A DNA stretch of 64,000 bases from Chiridota heheva (Eukaryota > Echinodermata > Holothuroidea > Apodida > Chiridotidae), in contig JAIGNY010004490.1 in the NCBI GenBank assembly GCA_020152595.1, positions 217,501 through 281,500 of the forward strand, read 5' to 3'. Shown one piece after another: positions 1 through 58,555 of this stretch (position 1 is the stretch's first letter; every line of letters starts with the position of its first letter). The notes under the pieces are model-generated. The model ran no database searches. It saw nothing but the letters and a program-made list of their open reading frames with translations, and was not told the origin of the DNA. The position numbers and the translations under genes are program-made.

Positions 1-950
1 CTTATCATCTGACCACGTAGCTCCGTAGCTAGCGGGTCTATTCCCAGGTTTATCATACAGTGTACTTTATCCCGTTACAAAACTCTGGAGCCGTACAGAC
101 CTGTTCACTGGTTATATTGCGGAACTGTAACGTTCAACACGGAAATCTTACCGAGGCAGTTTACGCGGCCGTTGGCTACAGAAACAATAAGAAAGTAGCT
201 CTCGTAATGCTATACTTCTTGTAAAGATTGTCACTAATCATCTGACCACGTAGCTTCGTAACTAGCGGATCTATTTCTGGGTTTATCGTACAGTGTACGT
301 TATCCCGTTACAAAACTCTGGAGCCGTACGGACCCGTTCACTGGTTATATTGCGGAAGTGTAACTTTCAACACGGAAAATCTTACCGAGGCACTTCACAT
401 GTCCGTGGAACTGCGTAGCTAATGGCTACAGAAACAAGAAGAAAGTAGCTCTCGTGATGCTATTCTTCATACTAAGATTTTCACGTGTCACCTTAACCGT
501 AGCTGCGTAACTAGTGGGTGTATTTCCGGGTTTATCGTACTGTGTACGTTATCCCGTTACAAAACTCTGGAGCTGTACGGACCGGTTCACCGGAGCCATA
601 CGGTTTAGAGAAGCTTTTGCATGCTATGCATCGCGGGACATCTTGGGTGCGTAGCGAACCGACACTCGGGGACCTGTTCTCCGTGTCCATGATACTGGTG
701 AAAATAATTGCGGAACTGTAATGTTCAACGCAGACAATCTTATAAATGGCGTTCACATGGCCGTGGAACTGCGTAGCTAATGGCTACAGGACCAAGAAGA
801 AAATAGCTCTCATTATGCTATAATTCTTGCGAAGATTGTCACTTGACCACGTAGCTTCGTAACTAATGGGTGTATTTCTGGGTTAATTGTACGGTGTGCG
901 TTATCCCGTTACAAAACTATGGAGCCGTACGGATCCGTTGGCCACGGAGT
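1..950. repeat. Diverged ~245-bp tandem repeat, about four units
   Basis: The phrases TGACCACGTAGCT, TTATCCCGTTACAAAACT and GAGCCGTACGGA recur starting near 1, 232, 481 and 838. The third unit carries about 110 extra bases (about 590-705). Units differ by many substitutions. No coding sequence is credible here. Confidence 0.85.
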
Positions 951-954
951 TGTA

Positions 955-1230
955 TGGAACCCTCCGGCCGTCCAACGGACCCGTAAACACGGGCTGTGGA
1001 GCCGTCGAACAGACCCGTAAACACAAGCTGTGGAGCCGTCCAACGGACCCGTAAACACCGCTGTGGAGCTGTCCAATGGACCCGTAAACACTGGCCGTGG
1101 AGCCGTCCAACAGACCCGTGAACACGGCTCGTAGAGCCATCCAACGGACTCGTAAACACAGACCCGTAAACACAAGCCGTGGAGCTGTCCAACGGATCCG
1201 TAAACACGGGCCGTGGAGCCGTCCAATGGA
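955..1230. repeat. ~34-bp minisatellite, about eight units
   Basis: The core GGACCCGTAAACAC-GG-TGTGGAGCCGTCCAA repeats with substitutions and one shortened unit near 1,150-1,165. The core resembles GAGCCGTACGGACCCGTT in the larger repeat just to the left, so it may have grown from it. Open frames on both strands here are repeat artefacts. Confidence 0.85.
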
Positions 1231-1595
1231 CAAAGGAAAAGTTAACACAGTAAACTACAAACACAGGCCTCCAGGACTCAGTAATCTTATCGAGAAGGTG
1301 GCCATGGTGTAAGTAGAAAGTCTGAGACCAATTGACGTCTTCTTTAGGACACCACTTACCTTATCAATATATACTCAGGTAACTTACGTCTGATAGACCG
1401 CACCGTGGCTCTGCCAACTCATCAGTAACCTGTCGAGTCAGAGGCCTCCAGGGGGTTATTCGGAAAAAGTTTACACAGTAAACTACAAACACAGGCCTCC
1501 ACAACTCATCTTATGGAGAAGGTGGCCATGCCGGAAGTAGAAACTCTGAGACTAATTGACGTCTTTTTTAGGACGCCACTTACCTTGTCAATATA
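1231..1595. repeat. ~235-bp tandem repeat, left part, cut by a LINE
   Basis: A unit starting AAGTTAACACAGTAAACTAC at 1,231 recurs at about 1,467 and stops at CCTTGTCAATATAT, where the LINE begins. The missing continuation (GGTAACTTACGTCTGATAGA) reappears at 5,150. Confidence 0.85.
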
Positions 1596-4500
1596 TTGTT
1601 TGTTTGTTTGATGAGGTCTTAACGGCACCACGACAACGAAGGTCAAATTGTGCCTGAGAGGTCAGATCATTTTAGAGGTAGTAAGGAAAGAGACCAGGGG
1701 AAGAATGAGAGAAATTCAAGAACAAAAGCCAGAAAGCTGTGATCGAGAGAGGAGGTGCATGGGTAAAACTAAAAACAAAGTAGAGAGGGGGTGGAAGAGG
1801 AGAATTAAATATGGTTGTAGAGGGATGCATGCTGAAGGAAGGAGACTATTTTATCTGGAGGATTTTTTTGGAAGAACTCAGCAATTGAATTGTGGGGAGC
1901 GAGAGAAGCTCTGGGAAGGTTGTACAGGGGGCAAGCAAGGAGAACGTGTTGGATTGTGAGGATGCAGTGGCAATTGTTACAGAGGGGTTGGGGGAACCAA
2001 TAAGGAGGTGGGAGTGAGTGAGGTGGGTGTGACCAATTCTAAGACGGGTAATATGAACGTTGTCGATACGAGAAAGGTTGTTGATGGTGGATTTGATCGG
2101 GATTGTGGGCTGGATAACATGGAGTTTGTTATCAATTTGGAAGTTCCATAAGGTTTGCCAGCGGTCACGAACAAGAGAAGCGATAAGCGGTTTGATGTCA
2201 GAGAGGGTTTTGGGAAAAGGGGAAGGGAGGAGGTCAAGGGCAAGCTTAGCGGCTGTATCAGCCCTGTCATTGCCAGGGATGCCAACATGGCTGGGTATCC
2301 AGAAGAAAAGAACACTTTTCCTGCAGAGGGTGGGAGAAAAGAGTTTCCGGAGGAGGAGGTGGCAGGTGAGGTTATCCCATTTAAGATTGAGTAATGAAGT
2401 AAGAACAGCCTTTGAGTCAGAGAAAATGGCAAAGTGACTAAGAGGAGAGTACTCAATAAAGTTGAGGGCGAGGAGAATGGCCTTAGCCTCGGCTGAAAAG
2501 ATGGATGAGTGGTCAGGAAGTCTGCTACTGAGGGTGATGTCTTGGATGATGGCAGCAGCAGCTGTCTTGTTGCCTTCCTTCGAGCCATCAGTATAGATGG
2601 AGGTGTAATTTGAGAGTTGGTCTTTGATTTGGTTGTGGAGATTGATGAAGAGTTTAGGGTGAGTTTGAGTTTTGTTATAAGTGGAGAGGTCTAGGTGGAC
2701 AGAAGGAAGGGGGGTGGCCCAAGGCGGAAAAGTGGGCCAGGAATAGGTGCCGAGAGTGGCGGGGTTGATGCCAAGTTGAAAGAGGTCTGATTTAATGCGT
2801 AAGCTGAAGGGAGGCGATAGGGTTTTAGTCCTATCAAAGAGAGAGGAGAAATTGGGGTACCTAATGAGGTTGTAAACAGGGTTCTGGGTGTTGGTGAGGA
2901 CTCTAAAAGCATAGGAGAGGCTAAGCTTTTTACATCTAAGTAGAAAGGGGGGTTCGTTGGCTTCAACATGAAGGCTAGTGATTGGGGAGGTCCTGTAGGC
3001 TCCTAGACAAAGCCTGAGGGCTTCATTTTGGATGGTGTTAATGTGGTTGAGGTATGAGTTGTGAGCGACACAGTAAACAATATTGCCATAGTCAAGCTTG
3101 GCACGAATGGTGAGCCTGAAAATTTTGAGGAGAGCATAGCGGTTCGCTCCCCAAGTAGTGTTGGAGAGCAGTCGGAGGACGTTGAGGGAGCTATTGCATT
3201 TTAGTTTCAGGTGATGTGTGGCTTGTAGGTGAGCTTGGGGTCTAGAGTTAGACCAAGGAGCTTTGTGTTTTCAACTTTAGGGATGCGATTCCCATTGAGC
3301 ACAAAGTTCGGGTTGGGGTGGAGGTTGTTGAAATGACAAAAGTGCATGCAGACTGTCTTGTCTTTGGAGAATCTAAAACCGTTATTGTTGCTCCAGACTT
3401 GCAGCTGATTGAGGCTGGTTTGGAGCCTATTTTCAACAATAGGAAAGCTAGGGGAGGAGTAGAAGATGGTGAAGTCATCCACGTAGAGGGTACGTTTGAT
3501 GCTGGGGCCAAGGTCATTCCCGATGTCATTAATGCTCAGGTTGAAGAGAGTGGGGAGAGGATGCTGCCTTGGGGACGCCCTCTTCTTGGGGTACGGCTTA
3601 GAGAGGGTGTGGTCAATACGAACTTGAAACTGCCTGGGTGAGAGGAAGTTTTGAATAAAGATGGGGAGGTGGCCTCTGAGGCCAATGGTGTGAAGTTTCC
3701 GGGTAATGCCGTATTTCCAAGTAGTGTCGAAAGCTTTCTCGAGGTCAAAAAATATGGCAATGAGGTGTTCCTTTTTTGCAAAGGATTCCCGGATAGCGGT
3801 GTCGAGCGTAATTAACTGGTCTAGGGTATTGCGACGTTTTCGGAAGCCGCTTTGGTGAGGAGAGAGGATTCTGTTGGTCTCGAGGAACCAGTTTAGTCTC
3901 TGATTAATGATCTTTTCCATAATTTTACAGAGACAGCAAGTAAGGGCGATGGGTCGGTAGCTGGTGGGGTCGGTGCTATCCTTTCCCGGTTTAAGGACGG
4001 GGATGACAATAGCTGTCCTCCAGATAGGGGGAAAGGAGTGTGAGGACCAAATGTGGTTGAAGATGGTGAGTAGGGTAGTGGTGGCCTTGATGGGGAGGTG
4101 TTTCAGAAACTGATAGGGGATGTTATCTGGGCCCTTGGAGGTGCAGCCAGCGTCGCTGATGGCTTGGTTTAATTCAGAAAGGGTGAGACGGGTGTTGTAG
4201 CTTTCGGAGTTGTCAGAGGGAAAAGTGATTCTCCGGGCTTCATCGCAAGCTTTTTTGATTTTGAAAGCATTGGAGTAGTTGGTCGAGGACGAGATGTTGC
4301 TGAAAGAGGTGGCGAGGTGGTCAACGATGTCTTTTTTTGCGGTGAGAAGGTCTCCATTCCAAGAGAGATGGGAGATGGAAGATTTGCCTACTCTGCCGTG
4401 GAAGCTGTTAACCATTCTCCAAATCTTCTTAGTGGGGGTGTTGGTGGTGAGAGAAGAGATAAAGTTGTTCCAAGTGTTGGTTTTACTGTCCTTGATAGTG

Positions 4501-5147
4501 CGTCTGGCCTTGGCACGGCTGATGCGAAAGAGGTTAAGGTTATGGGTGGTCGGGTTAGTTTTAAAGTTCCTGAGGGCTCTTTTCCTGTTCTTGATGGCGG
4601 TTTTGCAGTCATCTGATAACCAGGGGTTGGGGGATGATTTGGGGTTTGGAGGTTTTGGGAATTGAGCAGGTGGCGATGTTGATAAGGATATTACTGAAGT
4701 TAGACATGGGATCCTCATCCTCGAGAAGATGGGGGGAGAGGTGTGAGTCACAGAAGGTTTCAAAAAGGGACCAGTCAGCCTTGTCGAGGTTCCAATTGGG
4801 GGTGTGCTCAGTGGGGATTTGAAGATTGGAGTGTATAAGAAGAGGGTAATGATCACTACCACAGAGGTCAGCAGTGACTCTCCAACTAAAATCAGGGAGG
4901 AGGTTAGGGGAACAGATAGACAGGTCAATACAGGAGAGAGAGCCTGTGGCAGGATGAAGGTAGGTCGGGGAGTTAGTGTTCAGTAAGGACAGGCTGTGCT
5001 GACGGAGAGCGTTTTCGATGAACTTGCCTCTAGGGGTGGTGGTATTAGAGCCCCACAGAGGGTTGTGAGCGTTGAAGTCACCAAGAAGGATGAAGGGGTG
5101 GGAAGCTGAGAGATGAGGTTGTTAAGGCTGGTTGGTTGTAGACTCGG
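1596..5147 (-). mobile_element. Non-LTR retrotransposon copy 1 (endonuclease-RT-RNase H, 5' truncated)
   Basis: On the minus strand, about 5,100-4,850 gives the end of an APE endonuclease (GDFNAHNPLWGS, GSDHYPLL). Then comes reverse transcriptase with GPDNIPYQFLKHL, PVLKPGKDSTDPTSYRPIAL, FFDLEKAFDTTW and LYVDDFTIF (3,471-3,488). RNase H follows (SIYTDGS near 2,590, SHVGIPGND), then a Cys-rich 3' part. The order EN-RT-RNase H suggests an I/Nimb-like group; the clade is an inference. Frameshifts (for example around 4,650 and 3,210) break the ORF. The 3' end is a (CAAA)n tail on the minus strand, not poly(A). The copy lacks ORF1 and the start of EN. Confidence 0.92.
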
Positions 5148-5560
5148 GTAACTTACGTCTGATAGACCGCAACCGTGGCTCTGCCGACTCAGTAATCTAT
5201 GGAATCAGAGGCCTCCAGGGGGTTAATCAGGAAAAAGTTAACCCTGTAAACTACAAGCACAGGCCTCCACGACTCATCTTATGGAGTAGGTGGCCATGGC
5301 GTAAGTAGAAACTCTGAGACTAATTGACGTCTTCTTTAGGACACCACTTACCTTGTCAATATATAGACTTAGGTAACTTACGTCTGATAGACTGGACCCG
5401 TGGCTCTGGCAACTCAGTAATCTATCGAGTCAGAGGCCTCCAGGGGCAGGGGGTTAATCAGGAAAAAGTTAACACAGTTAACTACAAACAGAGGCCTCCA
5501 CGACTCAGTAATCTTATGGAGAAGGTGGTCATGGCGTACGTAGAAACTCTGAGAATAATT
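5148..5560. repeat. ~235-bp tandem repeat, right part
   Basis: It resumes with GGTAACTTACGTCTGATAGA and continues through further units near 5,233 and 5,468 (AGGAAAAAGTTAAC). It is the same family as 1,231-1,595. Confidence 0.85.
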
Positions 5561-8296
5561 GATTTATATCGCCTCTTGGCTTTTATTTTCTGGAAAATAA
5601 AGATATATATATGAATGCATACATATACAAATACACCAAGACGCCCTACGAGGGATGTACCTACGACCCTTCGATCACGTATAGAGAGACACGCCACAGC
5701 AACTTAGTACATCCACAAAAAAATTAAGAGAAAATTTCACTATCTGAAAAAATTTTAGAACCCGAGAAAAAGCATCAAACGTAAATTCTTTATTAGCATA
5801 GGGGTAGCGTGGAAAACACGAACCACCAAGTAATTTGACGTCTGTGGAGATAAAAAGAAAAGATTCCATCTCCTTTAATGAGGACGTTGGAGAGACCCCC
5901 TTCAGGTAAATATAGTAATCCCTTTATTTTACCTACCTTCGATTTTTCTTCAAGTCTTCAATAATGAAAATGTATACAATTCAAATTCTTATTCCATTTA
6001 TATTCTCTTCCAAAATACATGCTTACATATCGTTTAACTTAATCAATAAATGTATGACATCAGTTGCTCAAATTTTGAATAATACACAGGTTGCGAGCAC
6101 ACCCTGTTCAAAGCTGACACAAAATAACATGATAGCTTGAAAAATAATACTGAGAGGAAATAAAAACTTGTATATTTGCATCAAAAATAATTATAACTTC
6201 AGAAATCAATCCAGTAAGTGAATCTTTTTTTAAAACTACAAGCTAAGTAGATTTTGATCTAGGTGTTTAAATACAGACAATAACTCAACTGGATCAGAAG
6301 ACTTAAAGGCCATCTATCGTGATTAAAATGTGGCGACGACATAAAATTTATTCCAAAACGATACTGATTGGCCTATCAATGTAAGTGCACACTGTACCAC
6401 TATGCTTCGACCAATCAAAACACAGGATTTAAATTTCATTTACCTAATACGTCAAAGAAGACAACTGGCCTTTAAGTGTACAGGAGGTGAGGGAAGGGGG
6501 AAAATATTAAGGGTATATGTACATGTAGGAATGTTTACCCAGATGCAAGAGCATTCAATTCTGAGCAGAGCAGTCTTTGCTTATAAGTTATGACAAATCA
6601 AAGTGATGATGTATGAACAGAAATACAGCTCAAATTCTTCAATGTAATTCTCTATATTTTACCAAATTTAAGATATCAACGGTTCTCAAATTATGTTCTA
6701 CTGCTCAATCTGGGTCAAAGCTATAATAATTATATGCAATTTTCTGTTCACTATATCTAACTTCTCCCTTTCAAAATGTTTAGGAAGGGCCGAAAACCAT
6801 AAACTTAAGATCAGAAAATTGCTAGTTGTCCTGTTCTGAGATCACAAAATATTGTGCAATTTATGCTAATTACGTATCTAATTTTTTTAAATAGTCAAAT
6901 TCTACCTATTTTAATGGTTTTTTTGTGGTTTTCTAGTATATTTAAACCATTAAAGCAAACGGTGTTACATGTCCATATACCATTAACATATCAATGTATC
7001 CCTGCAGCAAAAAACACAGTGTGGAAAAAGGTCATCAACATATTTAGGAAAATTTCATGAAAATCTGGCAAATGTTTGCAAAGAATTAGATAATCTTATC
7101 CAGTATTCTTGCCTCTGACACCTAAAAATGTGGGCTTGTCACCAATGCATTTAAACATAACTCTTGGGTAAGGGTTAAGTATTTCTAAACTCTTATTATT
7201 ATAAGACTAGAAACATCAGACAAACAACCTGTTTCAATTCCTTTATTAAGTCATTTTCCCAACTTTTCTCCGCAAATCTCATCTACTTCCATGCTCTTAT
7301 CAAGAAAACCTTTAAACAAGCTAGGGCACTAAGTTTCCGCTTACCATCAACATATTTTCCTATATTTCAAAAACTCCACAAAAACCAGGGGCGAACTGGC
7401 ACATAAAAATCTACCGGTCCAAATGGATTAGGTGGCACCTTTGACTAGTCAGCTAGTAGAATGAACAATTTTAGGGTTAGTTATTGCAGTATGAGAAAAA
7501 TTAATGTTGGAACCGGCGCACCATTGCGCACCGTTGGACCATACGGCCAGTCTGCCCTTGGCATATACTATAATTCTTTGAAAAGCTCTCGGTTAACCAC
7601 TAAACTATCCATTTTGATTTCTCAAACACTTTCTCAAAAAGTGAAAGCCTCAGATCATCTAGTAACTAAATAAGAAAACATTTTTGTAAACCACCTTTCA
7701 CCATTCTCCGATTTTCAAACACAAATATTTTAGCGGGAAAACTATAGAAAAATTTGTTTACCAGCAAAATGTTTTCCCTCTTTGTATGTACTTGAAAGTA
7801 AACAGGCTCAACGCTTATGACGTTTTTCTTTATGAATTTTGCAACACATATATTCTTTTGCTTTTTAAGCTGTTTTATAAAGCACAAACTATTTTTCCTA
7901 CCCTGTCACATCCGTTGACTATGCTCAAATTTGTAGTGTTTTGAAGCATACTAGAGGATGAATTCCTCTGGTATGCTAGGGACCAGTAATGAAAGGGTGG
8001 CTTAAGCCCATAGACCCATGGAAAGTTGCATTTTAAATGGCCCAAGCGATGTTAAGAAAGCACTGGACCCTAATGAAAATTTCCCCAAGGGCTCTAATTG
8101 CACCACTGCTTATGACCAGAATTAAGGCTCTATATTGGAGCCAATGGGTTGGCAGCAATTGGAAGAACAAGAAAATACAACAGAATCATGAAAAGAAGAT
8201 TGTAAGAACTTCCATGAATGATGAAAATTAATAGGGGTTATCTTCAATCAAATGTTTCAATATGAAACTTCCACACACTCAAGTTCATCACGGTAC
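5561..8296. other. Intergenic DNA, nothing recognised
   Basis: AT-rich sequence in the 3' flank of the kinase gene. Only short random open frames; no splice-linked homology, RNA fold or long repeat that I could support. Confidence 0.6.
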
Positions 8297-8300
8297 TTAA

Positions 8301-8865
8301 AGGATTAGTTCAGTGGTCAAACATGTTCATCTTTTATGAAAGAGGACTTTAAAAGAAACAAAATGGTGAAGAAAGCATTCAAAAATCTTATTCCATCAAG
8401 GTGAAATTTAAGTTGAAAGTTTGGTATCATTTGTGTAGAAACGAATGAAATCAGGCTAATTGTGACGTCATAGCCTCGAGTCCTCAGTCTTTATGTATTC
8501 TATCATATTTTGTCTTGCGATGTTGTGACTTAAAAACCATGGGATATGTCAAAAAAGAAGTAAAACTGAATCTAGCTAGATAGGGTATTTATTATATACA
8601 ACCTGAAGAAAGCTTGAGAAAAAATAATTTAAATAGTGAAAACATTAAATAAACTTCCTTTAAGATACATCAAGATTTTGAGGAATCTGAGGCTGTGACA
8701 TCACAACTAGTCTGATTTCAGTCATTTCTACAGAAATGATACTAAAATTCAAACTTGAATATCTCCTTCATGAAATAAGATTTTGCAATGCCTTCTTCAC
8801 CATTTTGTTTCTTTTGAAGTCCTCTTTTGTATAAGATAAACATGCTTGACCACTAAACTATTCCT
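8301..8865. mobile_element. Palindromic TTAA-flanked MITE, complete copy
   Basis: Starts AGGATTAGTTCAGTGGTCA and ends with an imperfect inverse (TGACCACTAAACTATTCCT). The inverted arms are about 190-200 bp, around a centre containing AATAATTTAAATAG. TTAA lies directly outside both ends (8,297-8,300 and 8,866-8,869). There is no ORF. TTAA duplications are typical of piggyBac-type elements, so a non-autonomous piggyBac relative is an inference. Confidence 0.88.
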
Positions 8866-9206
8866 TTAATGCAGTTAGGCAAAACGAATATGTATATAAA
8901 AATCAATCAAAACAACACTAATTTACATGTTGTATGCTGAGCTGCTCTTAATACGATCACAATGGGCAAGAATTGATACGTTCTAAATGATAAATAACTT
9001 ACTTACTTGATTTAGTGGCATCTACAACAAAATCAAAACTAAGTTCGTCTGATCCCGATTTCATGCAGTAGCAATAAAAAAAAAACTTTTGCGAAGCAAG
9101 CGGAAAAATTAAAATTGCACCTTCAAACGGATCATAAACCTTTCAAAACATCGATATCATGTACTTCTGTATCATAAATCTTCTCAAATGTTCTCATAAA
9201 TTGGGA

Positions 9207-9413
9207 AGTGAATGCCGCCTACTGGTAACGTCACTTCCAGTTTTCAATTTTTTATTGATTGCGAGAAACCTGCGATGTTTTCGATAAAAAAATGTAGGCC
9301 TCTATGTTCAATCCGGCGGATCTGTGATCAATTACATTGCAGATTTCTCGCGATTAATAGGAAAAATTGAAAACCGGAAGTGACGTTGCAGGCACAGACA
9401 GCGTCGTTCACTT
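9207..9413. mobile_element. Short palindromic element (~205 bp MITE)
   Basis: Left GAAGTGAATGCCGCC and AACGTCACTTCC-GTTTTCAATTTTT are inverted at the right as AAAAATTGAAAACCGGAAGTGACGTT and GTTCACTTC. The arms are about 50 bp plus a looser outer part. No coding content. Confidence 0.7.
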
Positions 9414-10820
9414 CTGAATGTATTTATGGGAAGATAAAAAAAGTGCTACATAAATTGTTGTTCCTGTAAAAAAAAAAAAAAAAACCCTTACACAATAAGG
9501 AAAATTAAATGCTAAGATCTGCACTTTACTAAAATTTCATCCGTCATAATGAAAGGAAATACCCTTTCTTTCAGGAGAAATCTTAAAGTGCACGATTCTA
9601 CCCACAAAACATTTACAATAAACACCAAAATTAAATTGGGGTTAATACCATACAAAATTCAGCTTTAACAAAACTTGGGTTAAACAGAAGCAATGAAGCA
9701 TAGGCATCATTTAATCTCTCAGTAGATGGAACAGATCTTGAAATGGATTACTATCAAAAATATTTATAAATCTTATCATCGCTTCTTGATATAGTGGGTA
9801 GTTACAATAAATTCTAATAAAAGATAAAAAATATTTGTATTATTTGTTATCTTACAGGGTATGTAAATACTTTGAATGGGAAATATATCTTTATCCTTTT
9901 AAAGCTCTTCCTCAATTAAACACGACTACGGGAGTTCAAAATCATCTTCTTAGACAATTATGAATATTCATTAGTTTACAATTCATGCTTTGTTAGGTTA
10001 ATCTTTTCCATATATAAAAAGGTACAAAAAGTATTAACATCAGTTTGTGACTTTACACATCCATTATTGAGAGTCCTCAAACAACTTTGTACACGTTTTG
10101 ATCATTTTATATGATTTTAATCACATATGACAGAAAATGAAACATGCAGATTGGTAAACAGCCAGATTACTTTCTAATTGAACACCTTATAAAACAATAA
10201 ACCAGTGCTCTAGCTGGTGAGAGATCAAATAGAGCGTGTTAACTAATGGGTTGGACAATATAAGAGCCAAGTTTGAAGTAACTTGCATCAGGGCTGTATT
10301 TCACCTTATAAAAGTGTGTGTGGGGAGAGGGGGAGGGGTGGGGGCGATTCCCTTTCTTCCACAAAGGAAACAGGTGTTTTTTACAGCCTTGTGTTTTTAT
10401 TGTAATTAATTCTGTCAGAGAGTGAATGAGTCAAATCCCCCTGCCCCCAATAAGTATGGCTCTGATTTGTATGTTTGAAAGTCTTCTTTTGACTGACAAA
10501 TCTCAGTGATAGAGATTGCTCTGTTGCTAATCATCTGAGACACAACTTTGTTGCACGTCGGATCAGATTCTGTAAAATATCTGAACAGTGTACATTAGAC
10601 CGGACTGTTTCCCACTTCTTATAACTGTACCTACATTACTTATATTCATTACTTTATTCACAATATCATTTTGTTTATCAATCCACTGTTTTGCATTGGT
10701 AGTCATCTTACAAAAGGTAATCAAATATTTGCTCACTGGCAACCAATCAGAGTATTTCCCTGCCATTATTCAAATCACAACAATATTCCTTTGACTTCAA
10801 CACTCACAAGTTCCAAGAAA
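9414..10820. other. 3' flank and 3' UTR of the kinase gene
   Basis: Holds the two candidate AATAAA signals and, at 10,318-10,345, a G-rich GGGGAGAGGGGGAGGGG tract. Otherwise AT-rich with nothing recognised. Confidence 0.5.
10653..10658 (-). promoter_or_regulatory. Candidate polyadenylation signal AATAAA
   Basis: The minus strand reads AATAAA here, about 165 nt past the stop codon. A second AATAAA on the same strand lies at 10,396-10,401. Either could end the BMP2K mRNA; AATAAA is common by chance in this AT-rich DNA. Confidence 0.4.
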
Positions 10821-57212
<46,392 letters not shown>

Positions 57213-57282
57213 TTAGCAGCACTGATGGAATTTGAGTTTCAATCAAGAAATATATTCCCATGAATTTTTATTTTTATATACA

Positions 57283-57765
57283 GTATATCCGCGATTCTTA
57301 ATAGGCCCACGGGCCAAATCTGGCCCGCCAGACAATCCAATCTGGCCCGTTAGAAAATATCTGGCCAGCGAACAATAGTCAAATATAATGCAATACAGTG
57401 CATTGCATGTAAGATCAATCCGAAAGAGATCGGTAAAAATCACAAAATACTCGTTTATTTTGGCTTTTTCCTTGATAGATCAGCTCACTAAAACATCGTA
57501 ATTTATCAAATAAACTGTTATCTTTAGTTCTGCTATAAATTGGGCTCGTGACTCATCTAAGGAAGGCGGATAAGAAACCCGCCGACATCTGGCGTACATC
57601 CTTCTAATCGCGCACACTCTCAACTTGTTTGTATTCAGGGATTGTTTTGACGGGCTTGGTTCGTCACATACAGTAACGCTGGTTTTGCCACACGATTGGC
57701 CCACGACATGAAGCTATTGTGAAATGGTGGCCCTTTGCAAAATTTAATTAAGAACCCTTGCAGTA
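57283..57765. mobile_element. hAT-like non-autonomous element, copy 2
   Basis: GCGATTCTTAATAGGCCCAC-GGGCCAAATCTGGCCCGCC, AGGAAGGCGGATAAGAAACC and GATTGTTTTGACGGGCTTGG match 39,748-40,198 in order. A clean duplication of the target was not seen. Confidence 0.65.
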
Positions 57766-58044
57766 TGTAAGAGGACTATGAAAGAAACAACTTGGTGTTT
57801 AGGATTGATTGCATTTCAAAGGTTGTGGGAGTGTCAGTGAACAGTGTGATGTCATCAAGACAAATATAAGACAATTTGTGTATATTTCTTGAAAATTAAA
57901 TGCCTCTCCTTAAATTACTGGAAGCATTTTTTGTTTATTTATTGAAATGGGGTATAACATACACTTGAAAAAGAATGTGCTTTGCCCATCTGCCCAGGTA
58001 CTTTACACCCTAAGTAAAAGAAACAAATTTGTTTTACAGAAATA

Positions 58045-58240
58045 CAAAAGAACTGTCTTGGAACTGTCTTCACGACATCACATTTTACACTGTCACTTTT
58101 CAACACACTCACGCAATCTCTAAAATGCAATAACTCTTAAATGAAAAAAAGATATAAACATAATTTTTCCACCAAACTGTTTCTGTAATAGCCCTCTATT
58201 ATATACAGTAAATGAAACTGAAAAATCAGGAAAATATTCC
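58045..58240. mobile_element. Half of the second TTAA-type MITE family, copy 3
   Basis: CGACATCACATTTTACACTG, AAAATGCAATAACTCTTAAA, CTGTAATAGCCCTCTATTAT and GGAAAATATTCCTTTATTAA match the copies at 32,080 and 46,020. Confidence 0.55.
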
Positions 58241-58555
58241 TTTATTAAAGTGCATTAAACTTGATTATGTGACTCGCTGAAGCTTGATAACATACAATGA
58301 TCAATACACCTCTACTCAACAACACATTCAAGCATGAAAAACAGTTGTGAGTTTTTACACTGATGGATGTTACACAAATCTGCTCAGGAGAGTTCACAAC
58401 ATTTCATGGAAGCAGCACTACACTCTGCAACAAATGTATGACAAGCTCTCCCCTTTATCCATCCATCTCGCACAATGAAGAGCTCAGTTTGCTGGCCACT
58501 CACATCGCACCAAAGGAGAACTATCTCATCTCTTCTTGTGGAAGCCCTCACACAG

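Noticed and set aside
2060-2437. Plus-strand frames within LINE copy 1 (and the same at 21,324 and 27,655)
   Set aside because: They are antisense shadows of the RNase H region, conserved only because the LINE copies are similar.
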